IMG/VR virus record: IMGVR_UViG_3300030109_000996
Span: 1-22,169 of that record
From: a virus
Length of the DNA stretch: 22,169 bases
Strand: one strand, 5' to 3'
Below the pieces are notes generated by a model. That model was not told the DNA's origin. It ran no database searches and saw nothing but the letters and a program-made list of their open reading frames with translations. Shown one piece after another: positions 1 through 7,686 of this stretch. Both the position numbers and the translations under genes were made by a program. Position 1 is the stretch's first letter; every line of letters begins with the position of its first letter.

Positions 1-1793
1 CAAATTATAATTTTGAGAATGGCGCAACAGGATGGAATACATCAAATGAAAGTTATGTGCAAAATAATAAATTATTTGCTGACACAGGAGCATTATTATA
101 TCAGTCAGGTGGATTAACAAGTAACAAAACATATAAGGTAGTAATTGATATAGAATCTGTTACGCAAGATGGTTTAAACATATATGCTTATGGCAATCAA
201 AGCTCTACAATAACTACAGCAGGAATACATACACTTTATATAGTTGCAGGAACATCTAATACATTAGTGGGTTTTAATCCTATAAGTCATTTCATAGGGG
301 TTATTAATAGTATATCATTCAAACAAGTTGACCCTAATGATAGATGGACTTTAACTACTATAAAATTCACAGGTGCTAACACTTTTGAAAATACAGCTAC
401 AAATGGCAAGTTACATCAATCTTTTACAACTGTAGTAGGCTCTAAATATAAAGTAAGTGCTACTATAAATAGTGGAACTTGGAATGTAGTTGCATCTACA
501 AATGATAATACAGGAGGGCAAATAGCAAGTACAGCCAATACTACAACTTCAGAGTTTTTTGAGTTTACAGCTACAGCAACAACAACTTTTATACTTTTAT
601 ATAATATTGGTGCTTCAGGCTCAGTAGCAAGTATAACAGATGCAAGTGTAGTAGAAGTACAAGGCGATAGACCAAGATTAAGTTACGATATAACAAATGG
701 AGTAGTAGAGGATCAACCACATTTACTTTTAGAGCCGAGTGCTACGAATAGTATTACATTTAGTAATGATTTATCACAAAGTGTTTATACAGGCGATGGC
801 TTTAGTAATGCAGTTTACGGACAAGTTGGTGTAAATGGAACTAATGATGCTTGGCTTTTTACAAAATCAGGTGCATCTAATAGCGATATATATAACACAG
901 CGTTTACAGGTACATACACATTTAGTTTCTTTGTAAAAAAAGAAGCAAATAAAGGTGTAAAAATATACAATTTTGGAGATACAACACAAAATAGCACTAT
1001 TAACATTGAAACAGGAGCTTATGTTGCAGGTGTAAATACTGTAACTATTCAAGAGTTTCCTAACGATTGGTTAAGAGTTGCACAAACACTAACTATAAGT
1101 AATGGTAAATATTATTTATATGTTACTGATGGTACATCTACACAAATAGCATCAAGCATTGTAGTACAATATTTTCAAATAGAACAACAAGCGTTTCCAA
1201 CTACATACATACCGACAGCAGGAACAACTATCACAAGAGCTGCTGAAACTTGTAACAATTCTAAACCAAGTGTAAATAGTACAGAGGGTGTTTTATATTG
1301 TGAGATAGCTTCTATTGCAAATGACCAATCAGAAAAAAGAGTAACAATGTCAGATGGCAGCATAGCAAATAGAGTTGCAATAGAATATACTTTAACATCT
1401 AACGAAATAAAAGGTAGAGTGGTAAATGGTAGTTCTACACAAGCTAATATGAATCACACAGTTAGTGATATAACTAACTTTAGTAAAATAGCTGTAAACT
1501 ATAAGGCTAATGACTTTCAGCTTTGGATAGATGGTAATAATGTTGTAACAGATACGAGTGGAACAACACCTGCAACTTTAAATCAAATTAGTTTTGATAA
1601 TGGTGCATCAGGTAATTATTTCTACGGAAAAGTAAAAGGTTTAGCAGTATATAACGAAGCATTAAGCGAATCACAACTTATGCAACTAACAGGAGTAACA
1701 GCATCATCAATATATAGCAATTTTGTAACAAGAACAGCATCCTTTACAGTAGAAGCATTAAACGAAGTTAAAAAAGTAATAGATAATTTATAA
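1..1793 (+). CDS. Lectin-like tail adhesin, first of a tandem pair (5' end missing)
   Basis: The reading frame is open from base 3, so the gene starts left of the window; the GTG at 57 is internal. Seen: a carbohydrate-binding-module-like beta-sandwich region, a junction motif (GDRPRLSYD, then LLLEPSATN), a second beta-sandwich, the linker TTYIPTAGTTITRAAE, and a C-terminal LamG/concanavalin-A-like domain (ILYCEIA-type start, DFQLWIDGNNV, GKVKGLAVYNEAL). The same blocks occur in the same order in the next gene, which has a complete N-terminus, so roughly 60 residues are probably missing here. Proteins of this build are usually virion surface or tail-fibre proteins that bind host glycans. The last 30 residues (about VTASSIYSNF onward) have no counterpart in the neighbour. 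The structural role is inferred; no catalytic residues were recognised. Confidence 0.8.
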   Translation, partial: NYNFENGATGWNTSNESYVQNNKLFADTGALLYQSGGLTSNKTYKVVIDIESVTQDGLNIYAYGNQSSTITTAGIHTLYIVAGTSNTLVGFNPISHFIGVINSISFKQVDPNDRWTLTTIKFTGANTFENTATNGKLHQSFTTVVGSKYKVSATINSGTWNVVASTNDNTGGQIASTANTTTSEFFEFTATATTTFILLYNIGASGSVASITDASVVEVQGDRPRLSYDITNGVVEDQPHLLLEPSATNSITFSNDLSQSVYTGDGFSNAVYGQVGVNGTNDAWLFTKSGASNSDIYNTAFTGTYTFSFFVKKEANKGVKIYNFGDTTQNSTINIETGAYVAGVNTVTIQEFPNDWLRVAQTLTISNGKYYLYVTDGTSTQIASSIVVQYFQIEQQAFPTTYIPTAGTTITRAAETCNNSKPSVNSTEGVLYCEIASIANDQSEKRVTMSDGSIANRVAIEYTLTSNEIKGRVVNGSSTQANMNHTVSDITNFSKIAVNYKANDFQLWIDGNNVVTDTSGTTPATLNQISFDNGASGNYFYGKVKGLAVYNEALSESQLMQLTGVTASSIYSNFVTRTASFTVEALNEVKKVIDNL

Positions 1794-1796
1794 GAT

Positions 1797-3473
1797 ATGG
1801 ATATACCAAGTTTATTTATGATCCCCTCAGCAGTTAGTTCAGGCAAAGTACATTCTGTATTTCCTAACTCAACGGATGCTGATTTTGACTTTGATAGAAA
1901 TTCAGATGCTACTCGTGTGAATAGTGATGGTTTAATAGAAAGAGTAGGTTATTATGGTAGTGAGGAAGTTAGTAACGGAGATTTTTCACAGAGTGGCACA
2001 GTTACAAGTACAAGTTGGACTTTAGGTTGGCAATCTGCTGATACAGGCGCAAGTATAAGTGATGGTCTTTTAACAATAGAAAGAACAACTGCAACTGTTA
2101 GAGTTTACGCTACGAACAATGTAAATTCTTTCATAGGTTTAACATCAGGGAAAAAATATAAATTAACATACACTATTGTAAGTAATAGTAATAATGCGCT
2201 TTTAGATTATCATAATGGAGGCTCTTATGTTACAGCTCCTAATAGTGAGGGTACACATACAATAGATTATACTACAGCAGGTACAATATTTTTATTTAGA
2301 AATAACACGAATAATACTACAATAAAAATAGACAATGTTTCTATCAAAGAAGTAACAGGCGACAGAGCAAGATTAAATTATGAAATAGAGGGAGGTTTAG
2401 TAAACACAAAGCCATCACTTTTATTAGAGCCACAAAGCACAAATCTTATAAAATATAGTGAGGATTTTACACAGTCGGAGTGGACAAAAGCTAACACAAG
2501 CATAAACTCTAATAATATTACCGCACCTGATGGAACACAAACAGCAGATAAATTTATAGAAAACACATCTAGTGCACAACATACAATATATGATAATGTT
2601 GCTTGGACTACAGGTCAAGATTACTCTTTTTCAGTTTTTGCAAAAAAAGGTGAAAGAAATATTTTAGCAATAGTTTTTCCTTATACAGCTTTTGGTGCTT
2701 GGAAGTATGCTTCTTTCAATTTAGATACAGGTGCAACTATAACAGTAGATTCAGGGGTTACTGCAAGTATAGAATCTTTGCCTAATGGTTGGTATAGGTG
2801 TATGGCTACTGCTACAACAAATGCTACTACAAGTGCAGATATGGCAATAAAAATGCAAACAGTAGGAATTTCACAAGGAGAATCATATCAAGGAGATGGT
2901 AGTTCAGGTTTTTATATTTGGGGAGCGCAATTAGAACAACTAAGCTATGCAACAAGCTACATACCAACAAACGGAAGCACACAAACAAGAGCAGCAGAAA
3001 CCTGTAATGGTGCAGGTACATCTTCTATCTTTGAAAGCACAGAGGGAATATTATATTGTGAAATAGCAGCACTAAAAAATGAGGGTGCTTATGAAACATT
3101 TAGCCTCAGTTCAGGCTCATCAAGTAATGTAGTTACTCTTTTTTACACACCAAGTAACGGCATAAATGCAAGAGTTTCTGTTGGTGGAGCTTTACAATTT
3201 AACTTTATATATACATCTTCAAATATTACTAATTTTCACAAATTTGCTATTAAGTGGAGGGTAAATGACTTTGCTTTATGGGTAGATGGTACAGAAGTAA
3301 ATACAGACACTTCAGGTAGTGTTTTTTCAGCAGGAACTTTAAATGAATTAGCGTTTGACAATGGAGCAGGTGGAGAAGATTTTTATGGCAAGATACGAGA
3401 TATAAGAGTATATAACACTAAAGAAATGACAGATTCAGAAGTAGATATATTATTAACTAAAATAACAAGTTAA
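1797..3473 (+). CDS. Lectin-like tail adhesin, second of a tandem pair
   Basis: 558 aa, starting 3 bases after the stop of its paralogue. The N-terminus (MDIPSLFMIPSA, then RNSDATRVNSDGLIERV at 34-50) is a conserved leader of Bacteroidota phage surface proteins and supports the ATG chosen. It is followed by a CBM-like beta-sandwich (about 55-185), the junction GDRARLNYE with LLLEPQSTN, a second beta-sandwich (about 220-385), the linker ATSYIPTNGSTQTRAAE, and a LamG/concanavalin-A-like domain to the end (ILYCEIA, DFALWVDGTEV, GKIRDIRVYN). It probably sits on the virion as a fibre or decoration protein binding host surface glycans. Neighbouring lysis and outer-membrane genes fit a host-envelope module. 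The glycan target cannot be read from sequence. Confidence 0.82.
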   Translation: MDIPSLFMIPSAVSSGKVHSVFPNSTDADFDFDRNSDATRVNSDGLIERVGYYGSEEVSNGDFSQSGTVTSTSWTLGWQSADTGASISDGLLTIERTTATVRVYATNNVNSFIGLTSGKKYKLTYTIVSNSNNALLDYHNGGSYVTAPNSEGTHTIDYTTAGTIFLFRNNTNNTTIKIDNVSIKEVTGDRARLNYEIEGGLVNTKPSLLLEPQSTNLIKYSEDFTQSEWTKANTSINSNNITAPDGTQTADKFIENTSSAQHTIYDNVAWTTGQDYSFSVFAKKGERNILAIVFPYTAFGAWKYASFNLDTGATITVDSGVTASIESLPNGWYRCMATATTNATTSADMAIKMQTVGISQGESYQGDGSSGFYIWGAQLEQLSYATSYIPTNGSTQTRAAETCNGAGTSSIFESTEGILYCEIAALKNEGAYETFSLSSGSSSNVVTLFYTPSNGINARVSVGGALQFNFIYTSSNITNFHKFAIKWRVNDFALWVDGTEVNTDTSGSVFSAGTLNELAFDNGAGGEDFYGKIRDIRVYNTKEMTDSEVDILLTKITS

Positions 3474-3474
3474 A

Positions 3475-3648
3475 ATGAAATATAAATTCAAAGACAGAGA
3501 ACAATTAATTAAAATGTATAACAGTATTCCTACTCCACACACACACGGAATAGTCCTTGATGGTAATTCTATGATTATAGAATGGGATGGTCAAGAGCCT
3601 GAAGAATGGAAAGAATACAAAATTAAAAAAAATGATAAAAGTAAGTAA
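3475..3648 (+). CDS. Small conserved-looking phage protein (57 aa)
   Basis: ATG lies one base after the preceding TAA and the frame runs to TAA at 3646-3648. The protein begins MKYKFKDREQLIKMYNSIP and has the centre HTHGIVLDGNSMIIEW followed by an acidic and Lys-rich tail. This layout resembles the next gene (INALP, then HKHTIVTLGNIVLEQ, then a Trp), so the two may be divergent copies of one small family. There is no signal peptide or membrane segment. It overlaps the next gene by 17 bases, which suggests translational coupling. Function unknown; position between adhesins and lysis genes suggests a minor virion or accessory role. Confidence 0.6.
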   Translation: MKYKFKDREQLIKMYNSIPTPHTHGIVLDGNSMIIEWDGQEPEEWKEYKIKKNDKSK

Positions 3649-3994
3649 ATACGAATTTGATTCAAAGGATCAAGCAGAGAGTAAAATAAACGCTTTACCG
3701 AGTGTTAAAGATGAAGATGGTAAAGATGTACCCTCTCACAAACATACTATAGTAACGTTAGGTAATATTGTTTTAGAACAGGGCGAATATGATGCTGAGG
3801 GTAAAGAAACAAAAGCACCTGTATTGTCTGACAAGTATCATGTGGACGTACTATGGAAAGACATAGAGGAAACTGATGAAGATGGTAATGTAAGTATAGA
3901 TCATCCTCACGGATGGAAAACTTATGCTCTTGATTTAGATAGCGAGGGTATGCATGGATTTATGGGGGTGTCTTACCAAGAAAATAAAATGTAA
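3632..3994 (+). CDS. Small acidic phage protein (120 aa)
   Basis: The frame can be extended upstream to GTG 3587, but the ATG at 3632 (MIKVSKYEFDSKDQAESK) gives the compact overlap usual in this genome and a more natural N-terminus. Seen: INALPSVKDEDGKDVPSHKH, a beta-rich centre (TIVTLGNIVLEQGEYD), DKYHVDVLWKD, and a Gly/Asp/His-rich end (DHPHGWKTYALDLDSEG). It resembles the 57-aa product just upstream. It ends in a TAATG overlap with the next gene. No enzymatic motif recognised. It may be a small structural or fibre-associated protein, by position only. Confidence 0.6.
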   Translation: MIKVSKYEFDSKDQAESKINALPSVKDEDGKDVPSHKHTIVTLGNIVLEQGEYDAEGKETKAPVLSDKYHVDVLWKDIEETDEDGNVSIDHPHGWKTYALDLDSEGMHGFMGVSYQENKM

Positions 3995-4308
3995 TGGCAG
4001 AGCTAAATCCTGAAAGCAAGTTTAGTTTATCTTTTAAGGAAATTGTAGGAGCTGTTGTAGCTTTATCAAGTTTGTTTGGTATTTACTTTACTTTACAGAG
4101 TAGTGTAGCTGCAAACACAGAGGATATAGATGCTTTAAAAACAAACAGCGTAAACCCTGTAGAGTTTCAATATAAAGATGAGCTTGTGAGAAGCACAATC
4201 CAAAGAGTTGAGGAAAAGACAGATGTATTAAGTGGAGATGTAAAAGAAGTTAAAGACCAACTACAAAAGATTGATGAGAGATTATATCAAATTAGTAAAC
4301 AAAGATGA
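3994..4308 (+). CDS. Membrane-anchored coiled-coil protein, possible lysis accessory
   Basis: 104 aa, one-base overlap (TAATG) with the gene before and a 4-base overlap with the next. A hydrophobic segment at about 16-36 (IVGAVVALSSLFGIYFTL) is followed by a predicted coiled coil to the C-terminus (STIQRVEEKTDVLSGDVKEVKDQLQKIDERL). One membrane anchor plus a helical rod resembles i-spanins, XhlA-type lysis accessory proteins and many small phage membrane proteins. The close link to exported proteins, an amidase and a 3TM holin supports a lysis or envelope role. No specific family was recognised, so this is inference from topology and context. Confidence 0.6.
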   Translation: MAELNPESKFSLSFKEIVGAVVALSSLFGIYFTLQSSVAANTEDIDALKTNSVNPVEFQYKDELVRSTIQRVEEKTDVLSGDVKEVKDQLQKIDERLYQISKQR

Positions 4309-4631
4309 AATTATGTGTAACGGTAATTGCCCTTTTTGCAACGGTTGCGATTAATGCTCAAATAGAGATAGTCCAATTTAGTGCAGAGTTTTTAAAAGAT
4401 AATGAAATATCATTAAAGGCATTTAGAGGTTATGAAACAAAAACCTTATATATGTCTAAGGAAAGTGCTATGTTTAAAAAATTAGACATTCAGTACATTC
4501 CTACTTTAGTATTATTTAACAACGGAGAAGAAGTATTTAGAGTAGAATCAGGCATTACTTTAGAGCTACCTGAAAACTCAATACAGTTAATAGAAGATCA
4601 AATAGAAGAAATTATAGAAAGTAAGTTTTAA
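4305..4631 (+). CDS. Exported thioredoxin-fold protein lacking redox cysteines
   Basis: 108 aa. Residues 1-18 look like a Sec signal peptide (MKLCVTVIALFATVAINA, Gln next). The mature part reads like a thioredoxin fold: a beta strand IEIVQFSAEF, then DIQYIPTLVLFNNGEEVFRVE with the cis-proline at Pro66 and the usual strand and turn after it, then an amphipathic C-terminal helix. The CxxC that should follow the first strand is absent, and the only cysteine is in the signal peptide. It is therefore probably a binding or scaffolding thioredoxin-like protein, not an oxidoreductase. It is packed with a TM coiled coil upstream and a second exported protein downstream. Role in the infection unknown. 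Confidence 0.7.
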   Translation: MKLCVTVIALFATVAINAQIEIVQFSAEFLKDNEISLKAFRGYETKTLYMSKESAMFKKLDIQYIPTLVLFNNGEEVFRVESGITLELPENSIQLIEDQIEEIIESKF

Positions 4632-4994
4632 ATGAAATACATACTGTTGTTGTTTGTGGGGTTATCGTATGGGCAAATAGCCGAAGATAAAATCTTACAT
4701 TTTGTAGCAGGAGGTATGAGTGGCTCAACAGGATATTTAATAGGAGATTATTATTTAGACAAGCCTCAACTTACAGGAATAGGTTTAGCTTTTGCAAGTG
4801 GTGTTTTTAAAGAAACATACGACTATACAAAAGGTGGAAAGTTTGACACTAAAGATTTATTAGCCACTACAATAGGTGGAGTAGTAATAGTTAAGATTAT
4901 AAGTTTAACAAAAAAAAGTAAGAATGAAAAAATTAATGACAATCTTGTTCGTGGTATGCGTAAGTTGGAACGTCAGCGCAGACGAAAAAGATAA
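4632..4994 (+). CDS. YfiM/DUF2279-like exported or membrane protein
   Basis: 120 aa with a short N-terminal hydrophobic signal (about 1-14, MKYILLLFVGLSYG). The motif DKILHFVAGG (His23), a Gly-rich membrane-like stretch, then KETYDYTKGGKFDTKDLLAT and GG match the 'DK..HF..G ... KE..D....G.F...DL' pattern of YfiM-like periplasmic/lipoprotein families, which are common near phage lysis genes. The last ~24 residues are highly basic and are encoded in a 71-base overlap with the next gene. That tail begins just after an A8 run at 4910-4917; a -1 shift there would end the protein at TAA 4919-4921, four residues after SLT. The family call is by motif memory and moderate. Confidence 0.62.
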   Translation: MKYILLLFVGLSYGQIAEDKILHFVAGGMSGSTGYLIGDYYLDKPQLTGIGLAFASGVFKETYDYTKGGKFDTKDLLATTIGGVVIVKIISLTKKSKNEKINDNLVRGMRKLERQRRRKR

Positions 4995-6114
4995 TATATT
5001 TAAAAAGCTATATAAAGAGTTGTTTAAGTATAGCACAATTTATATTGCAGGAGATATAGACAATCCTAAAGAAAACCCTAAAGATTATTTTGTAAGAACA
5101 AATCCTGATGGTAATTTATATGCACCCCCTGTAGTTGTAGATGGTACAGACTATTATGACTTTGATTATCGTTATGGTTTTGGAATTCGTAAGTTAGCAC
5201 GATTTGACTACGAGATAAAAGGGAAACACTACTACGATGGCACAGAAAACAATATTGGACTATCAGCACCTAATTCTCCTGTTAATGGCTTAGAGTACAC
5301 ATTTCACTACGAAAAAGAAAGATCAAGAGATGAGGTATATGTAAACCACAGATACTTTATAAAGCATAGTGGTAATTATCATGTGATAAAACTTGAAAGT
5401 AGAAAACAAGGTAGAGTAGATTTTAATTATAATTCAGCAGAGATACGAGCTAAACTACCAATAGGTAAAAAGTTTAGTATAAGCGCAGGAGCTATTTATA
5501 GAACACATGAAAGACCTTATGGCTACAATCCAATAGAAATATGGCTAAATGAAACAAACGAGCAAGGTTATCCTGTAAACTATTGGTACACCTTAGGATT
5601 TCAATATGGCTATGATGATATTTATTATACACAAGAAGATGAGAATGGTAATGAAATATCAGATTGGTATTGGATTGATCCTGATGGTAATATAGTTGCG
5701 AATACAGACTTAGAGTTTAGAGATGGTGTGTTTGCTGACTTAATGAATCGTTACAACAATGAGATATTTAGTCAAATAGATGCTTTTGGTGTTGTAAGTC
5801 CTTTAGTAGGTTTTGACTTTTATCATTATGGTAAAGGAGGTAAATTTTGGTTACACGCTTACGGATCATACTTGCTTCCTTATCACAAATACGTTAAAGG
5901 CGATATAGACTTTAGTTATTTAAATAGAAATAATTGGGGGTTAGGTGGGTTAAGACAAGATTCTGAGCATGAGCAATGGGAAGATTATCAAGCAGGTATA
6001 AGTTTTGGTTGGAAAATTAGCAGAACAATAGGTGTGTTTGTAGAGGGAGAATATACTAAGTTTTGGGATTCACAAATATATAATTCAAGCGTTGGTTTAA
6101 ACTTTAGATTATGA
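4924..6114 (+). CDS. Phage-encoded outer-membrane beta-barrel-like protein
   Basis: 396 aa. A signal peptide at 1-19 (cleavage after VSA) is followed by a Tyr/Phe/Asp-rich mature protein of alternating amphipathic strands (NYHVIKLESR, NSAEIRAKLPIGKKFSISAG, FWLHAYGSYLLP, YQAGISFGWKI, IGVFVEGEYTKF). It ends SVGLNFRL, like a final beta strand of outer-membrane proteins. A loop has Asp/Gly repeats (DENGNE, DPDGNI). It probably inserts in the host outer membrane; in a phage this could alter reception of other phages, assist lysis or alter nutrient uptake. The alternative is a beta-rich virion protein, but a signal peptide argues against that. It overlaps the previous gene by 71 bases and the amidase by 4. 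Confidence 0.65.
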   Translation: MKKLMTILFVVCVSWNVSADEKDNIFKKLYKELFKYSTIYIAGDIDNPKENPKDYFVRTNPDGNLYAPPVVVDGTDYYDFDYRYGFGIRKLARFDYEIKGKHYYDGTENNIGLSAPNSPVNGLEYTFHYEKERSRDEVYVNHRYFIKHSGNYHVIKLESRKQGRVDFNYNSAEIRAKLPIGKKFSISAGAIYRTHERPYGYNPIEIWLNETNEQGYPVNYWYTLGFQYGYDDIYYTQEDENGNEISDWYWIDPDGNIVANTDLEFRDGVFADLMNRYNNEIFSQIDAFGVVSPLVGFDFYHYGKGGKFWLHAYGSYLLPYHKYVKGDIDFSYLNRNNWGLGGLRQDSEHEQWEDYQAGISFGWKISRTIGVFVEGEYTKFWDSQIYNSSVGLNFRL

Positions 6115-6533
6115 GAGAAGTAACAAAAATTATAGTACATTGTACAGCTACTCCTGAGGGTAGAGAAGTTGATGTAGAAGAAATAAGAAAGTGGCACGTT
6201 GAGGAAAGAGGTTGGTCAGATGTAGGTTATCATTTTCATATTAAATTAGATGGTACTTTACAAGAAGCAAGACCAATAGAAAGAACAGGCGCACATTGTG
6301 CAGGTCAAAACTTTTGTAGTATAGGGATTAGTTATGCAGGTGGTATGACAAAAGATATGAAAGAAGCTAAAGACACTCGCACAGATGCACAGAAAGATAG
6401 TTTACTTGATTTATTACAAGAACTGAAAGAACAATACCCTAAATCAAAAATATACGGACACAGAGATTTTAGTCCTAAGGCTTGTCCGAGTTTTGATGCA
6501 AGAAAAGAATACGAATACATAAGCAACTGCTAA
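6111..6533 (+). CDS. N-acetylmuramoyl-L-alanine amidase (endolysin, T7 lysozyme-like)
   Basis: 140 aa, a single Amidase_2 domain close in length to T7 lysozyme. Seen: KIIVHCTAT (His10), DVGYHFHI (Tyr40), GHRDFSPKACPSFD (His117, Lys123, Cys125). These match the T7 lysozyme zinc ligands (two His, one Cys) and catalytic Tyr and Lys in order and spacing. It cleaves the amide bond between N-acetylmuramic acid and L-alanine in peptidoglycan. There is no signal peptide, so it needs the holin downstream for release. ATG overlaps the preceding stop by 4 bases, and the stop overlaps the next small gene as TAATG. The family assignment is secure; any additional T7-like RNA polymerase control is not supported. 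Confidence 0.95.
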   Translation: MREVTKIIVHCTATPEGREVDVEEIRKWHVEERGWSDVGYHFHIKLDGTLQEARPIERTGAHCAGQNFCSIGISYAGGMTKDMKEAKDTRTDAQKDSLLDLLQELKEQYPKSKIYGHRDFSPKACPSFDARKEYEYISNC

Positions 6534-6676
6534 TGGACTTTTCTATAATACTTTTATTACCAAACGGAATTAATGTAGGTGTAAATTATTTTCCTGCTGA
6601 CACAGACCACAGCTACGAAGAACTAAACATTTATTTATTAATCGTACAACTTAAATGGAGATTTTATTATGAGTAA
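6533..6676 (+). CDS. Small hydrophobic phage protein (47 aa)
   Basis: ATG overlaps the amidase stop (TAATG) and the frame ends inside the next gene, an 8-base overlap. The sequence MDFSIILLLPNGINVGVNYF is followed by an acidic stretch (DTDHSYEE) and LNIYLLIVQLKWRFYY, giving a hydrophobic or aromatic protein with 'LPNGINVG' and 'YEELNIYLLIVQL' motifs that I associate with small proteins between amidase and holin in Bacteroidota phages. Tight packing on both sides supports that it is translated. It may be a lysis accessory. Function not known. Confidence 0.6.
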   Translation: MDFSIILLLPNGINVGVNYFPADTDHSYEELNIYLLIVQLKWRFYYE

Positions 6677-7121
6677 AAAATTTAAAGACACAAAAGTAGG
6701 TCAAGTATTACTTGGAGCTGCAAGTATGTTAAACCCTACATTAGGAAGCGTTTTAAAGGGTGTTACAAGCCCACAGGAAGCGATTGCAGAGATAACTAAG
6801 GCAGAAGCACCACAAGATGATAAAATCAAGTTACAACAGCTAATATACGATCAACAAAACAAAGAGATAGAAGCTATAACGTCAAGATGGAAAGCAGATA
6901 GTATGTCTGATTCTTGGCTGAGTAAAAACGTAAGACCACTTGTATTAGTGTGGTGTATATGTATATTTTCTTTGGCAGGTATCTTAGATAGTATAGAAAG
7001 CGTGCCTTTCCACATAAACGACACATGGAATGATACTTTCGAGAAGGTTATGATGGCGGTCGTCTTAGCCTATTTCGGAGGACGCACAACAGAAAAAGCT
7101 ACAAGTTTATTTAAAAAATAG
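6669..7121 (+). CDS. 3TM-type phage holin
   Basis: 150 aa. A hydrophobic N-terminal region (VGQVLLGAASMLNPTLGSVL), an amphipathic Lys/Gln/Glu-rich middle (KIKLQQLIYDQQNKEIEAITSRWKADS cut here into its helical part), the hallmark SWLSKNVRPLVLVWCICIF entering the first strong TM helix (about 85-108), and a second TM helix (about 124-140, VMMAVVLAYFGG) match the Holin_3TMs family found in GTAs and Bacteroidota phages. It forms inner-membrane lesions that let the upstream amidase reach the cell wall. It is the last gene of the lysis block and is followed by a 120-base AT-rich gap. Confidence 0.85.
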   Translation: MSKKFKDTKVGQVLLGAASMLNPTLGSVLKGVTSPQEAIAEITKAEAPQDDKIKLQQLIYDQQNKEIEAITSRWKADSMSDSWLSKNVRPLVLVWCICIFSLAGILDSIESVPFHINDTWNDTFEKVMMAVVLAYFGGRTTEKATSLFKK

Positions 7122-7241
7122 CGGTATATATAATTAATATATATAAATAATATATAAAGTTATTTAAGGTATACTTATATTATAATTATATATAATATAT
7201 ATATAGGCAAAGTTATACTTTTTTTTTGTAACTTTATAATT
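7122..7241 (+). other. Extremely AT-rich intergenic region between lysis and replication modules
   Basis: Almost no G or C in 120 bases, made mainly of TATA/ATAT/TAATTA runs with several short near-palindromes (around 7126-7160 and 7172-7203). It separates the lysis operon from NinG and ends in a promoter-like motif. Easily melted DNA such as this can be a promoter region, a protein-binding site or part of a replication origin; nothing in the sequence decides between these. No GC stem of a classic terminator is present after the holin. Confidence 0.6.
7219..7241 (+). promoter_or_regulatory. Promoter-like T9-GTAACTTTATAAT directly before NinG
   Basis: Nine T, then GTAACTTTATAAT, then the ATG at 7242. 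TAACTTTA fits the flavobacterial -7 pattern TAnnTTTG except for the last base. An almost identical copy lies before the gene at 7708. With only about 5 bases from this core to the ATG, the transcript would be leaderless or nearly so. Confidence 0.5.
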
Positions 7242-7613
7242 ATGCCAAGAAAAATATCTCGTAAAGGACTTGTACGTAAGCTTGACAAAGTATTTAGTAT
7301 TTACATAAGAACAAGACTTGCTAAAGAAAACCAAGTACAATGTGTAACATGTGGAGTTAGGAAACATTACAAAGAAGTTGACGCGGGCCACTTTGTTTCA
7401 CGTAGACATTATTCAACGCGTTGGCACCCTCAAAATGTACATGTGCAGTGTAAAAGTTGTAACGGCTTTCATGGTGGCCAAAATTATATAATGGGTAAAT
7501 ACATAGATAAAACTTATGGTGAAGGTACAGCCGATGAATTGATCACTATGTCAAGACAAATAAAAAAATTTACAGACGAAGATCTTAAAGATTTAATAGA
7601 ACAATATTCCTAA
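7242..7613 (+). CDS. ninG: NinG-like recombination protein
   Basis: 123 aa. Basic N-terminus (MPRKISRKGLVRKLDKVFS), then CVTCG (Cys34, Cys37), the signature VDAGHFVSRRHYSTRW (His50), and NVHVQCKSCN (Cys70, Cys73) followed by GFHGGQ. This is the zinc-binding, HNH-like core of lambda NinG/Rap, a structure-specific endonuclease that acts on D-loops and Holliday junction-like intermediates in phage recombination. It is shorter than lambda NinG (about 200 aa) and lacks the long N-terminal part, as is common in Bacteroidota phages. It is a one-gene unit: promoter motif directly before, terminator directly after. Confidence 0.85.
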   Translation: MPRKISRKGLVRKLDKVFSIYIRTRLAKENQVQCVTCGVRKHYKEVDAGHFVSRRHYSTRWHPQNVHVQCKSCNGFHGGQNYIMGKYIDKTYGEGTADELITMSRQIKKFTDEDLKDLIEQYS

Positions 7614-7631
7614 ATTTTCCTTTGTTTTTAT

Positions 7632-7663
7632 AGGGGTTTACTTTGGTAAGCCTCTTTTTTTTT
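7632..7663 (+). terminator. Rho-independent terminator after ninG
   Basis: A 10-bp stem, AGGGGTTTAC (7632-7641) with GTAAGCCTCT (7646-7655), including two G-U pairs, around the 4-base loop TTTG, then a T run to 7663. This is a clear intrinsic terminator 18 bases after the ninG stop. Confidence 0.88.
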
Positions 7664-7686
7664 ATTAACATTAGTTTAAATTAAAA

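Noticed and set aside
57-59. GTG as the start of the first gene
   Set aside because: The frame is open to the window edge and the upstream residues (NFENGATGW) align with the CBM-like domain of the paralogue, so the true start is outside.
3587-3631. Upstream GTG start for the 120-aa protein
   Set aside because: It would create a 62-base overlap and add a Lys/Asn-rich lead with no likeness to its neighbour; ATG 3632 is better.
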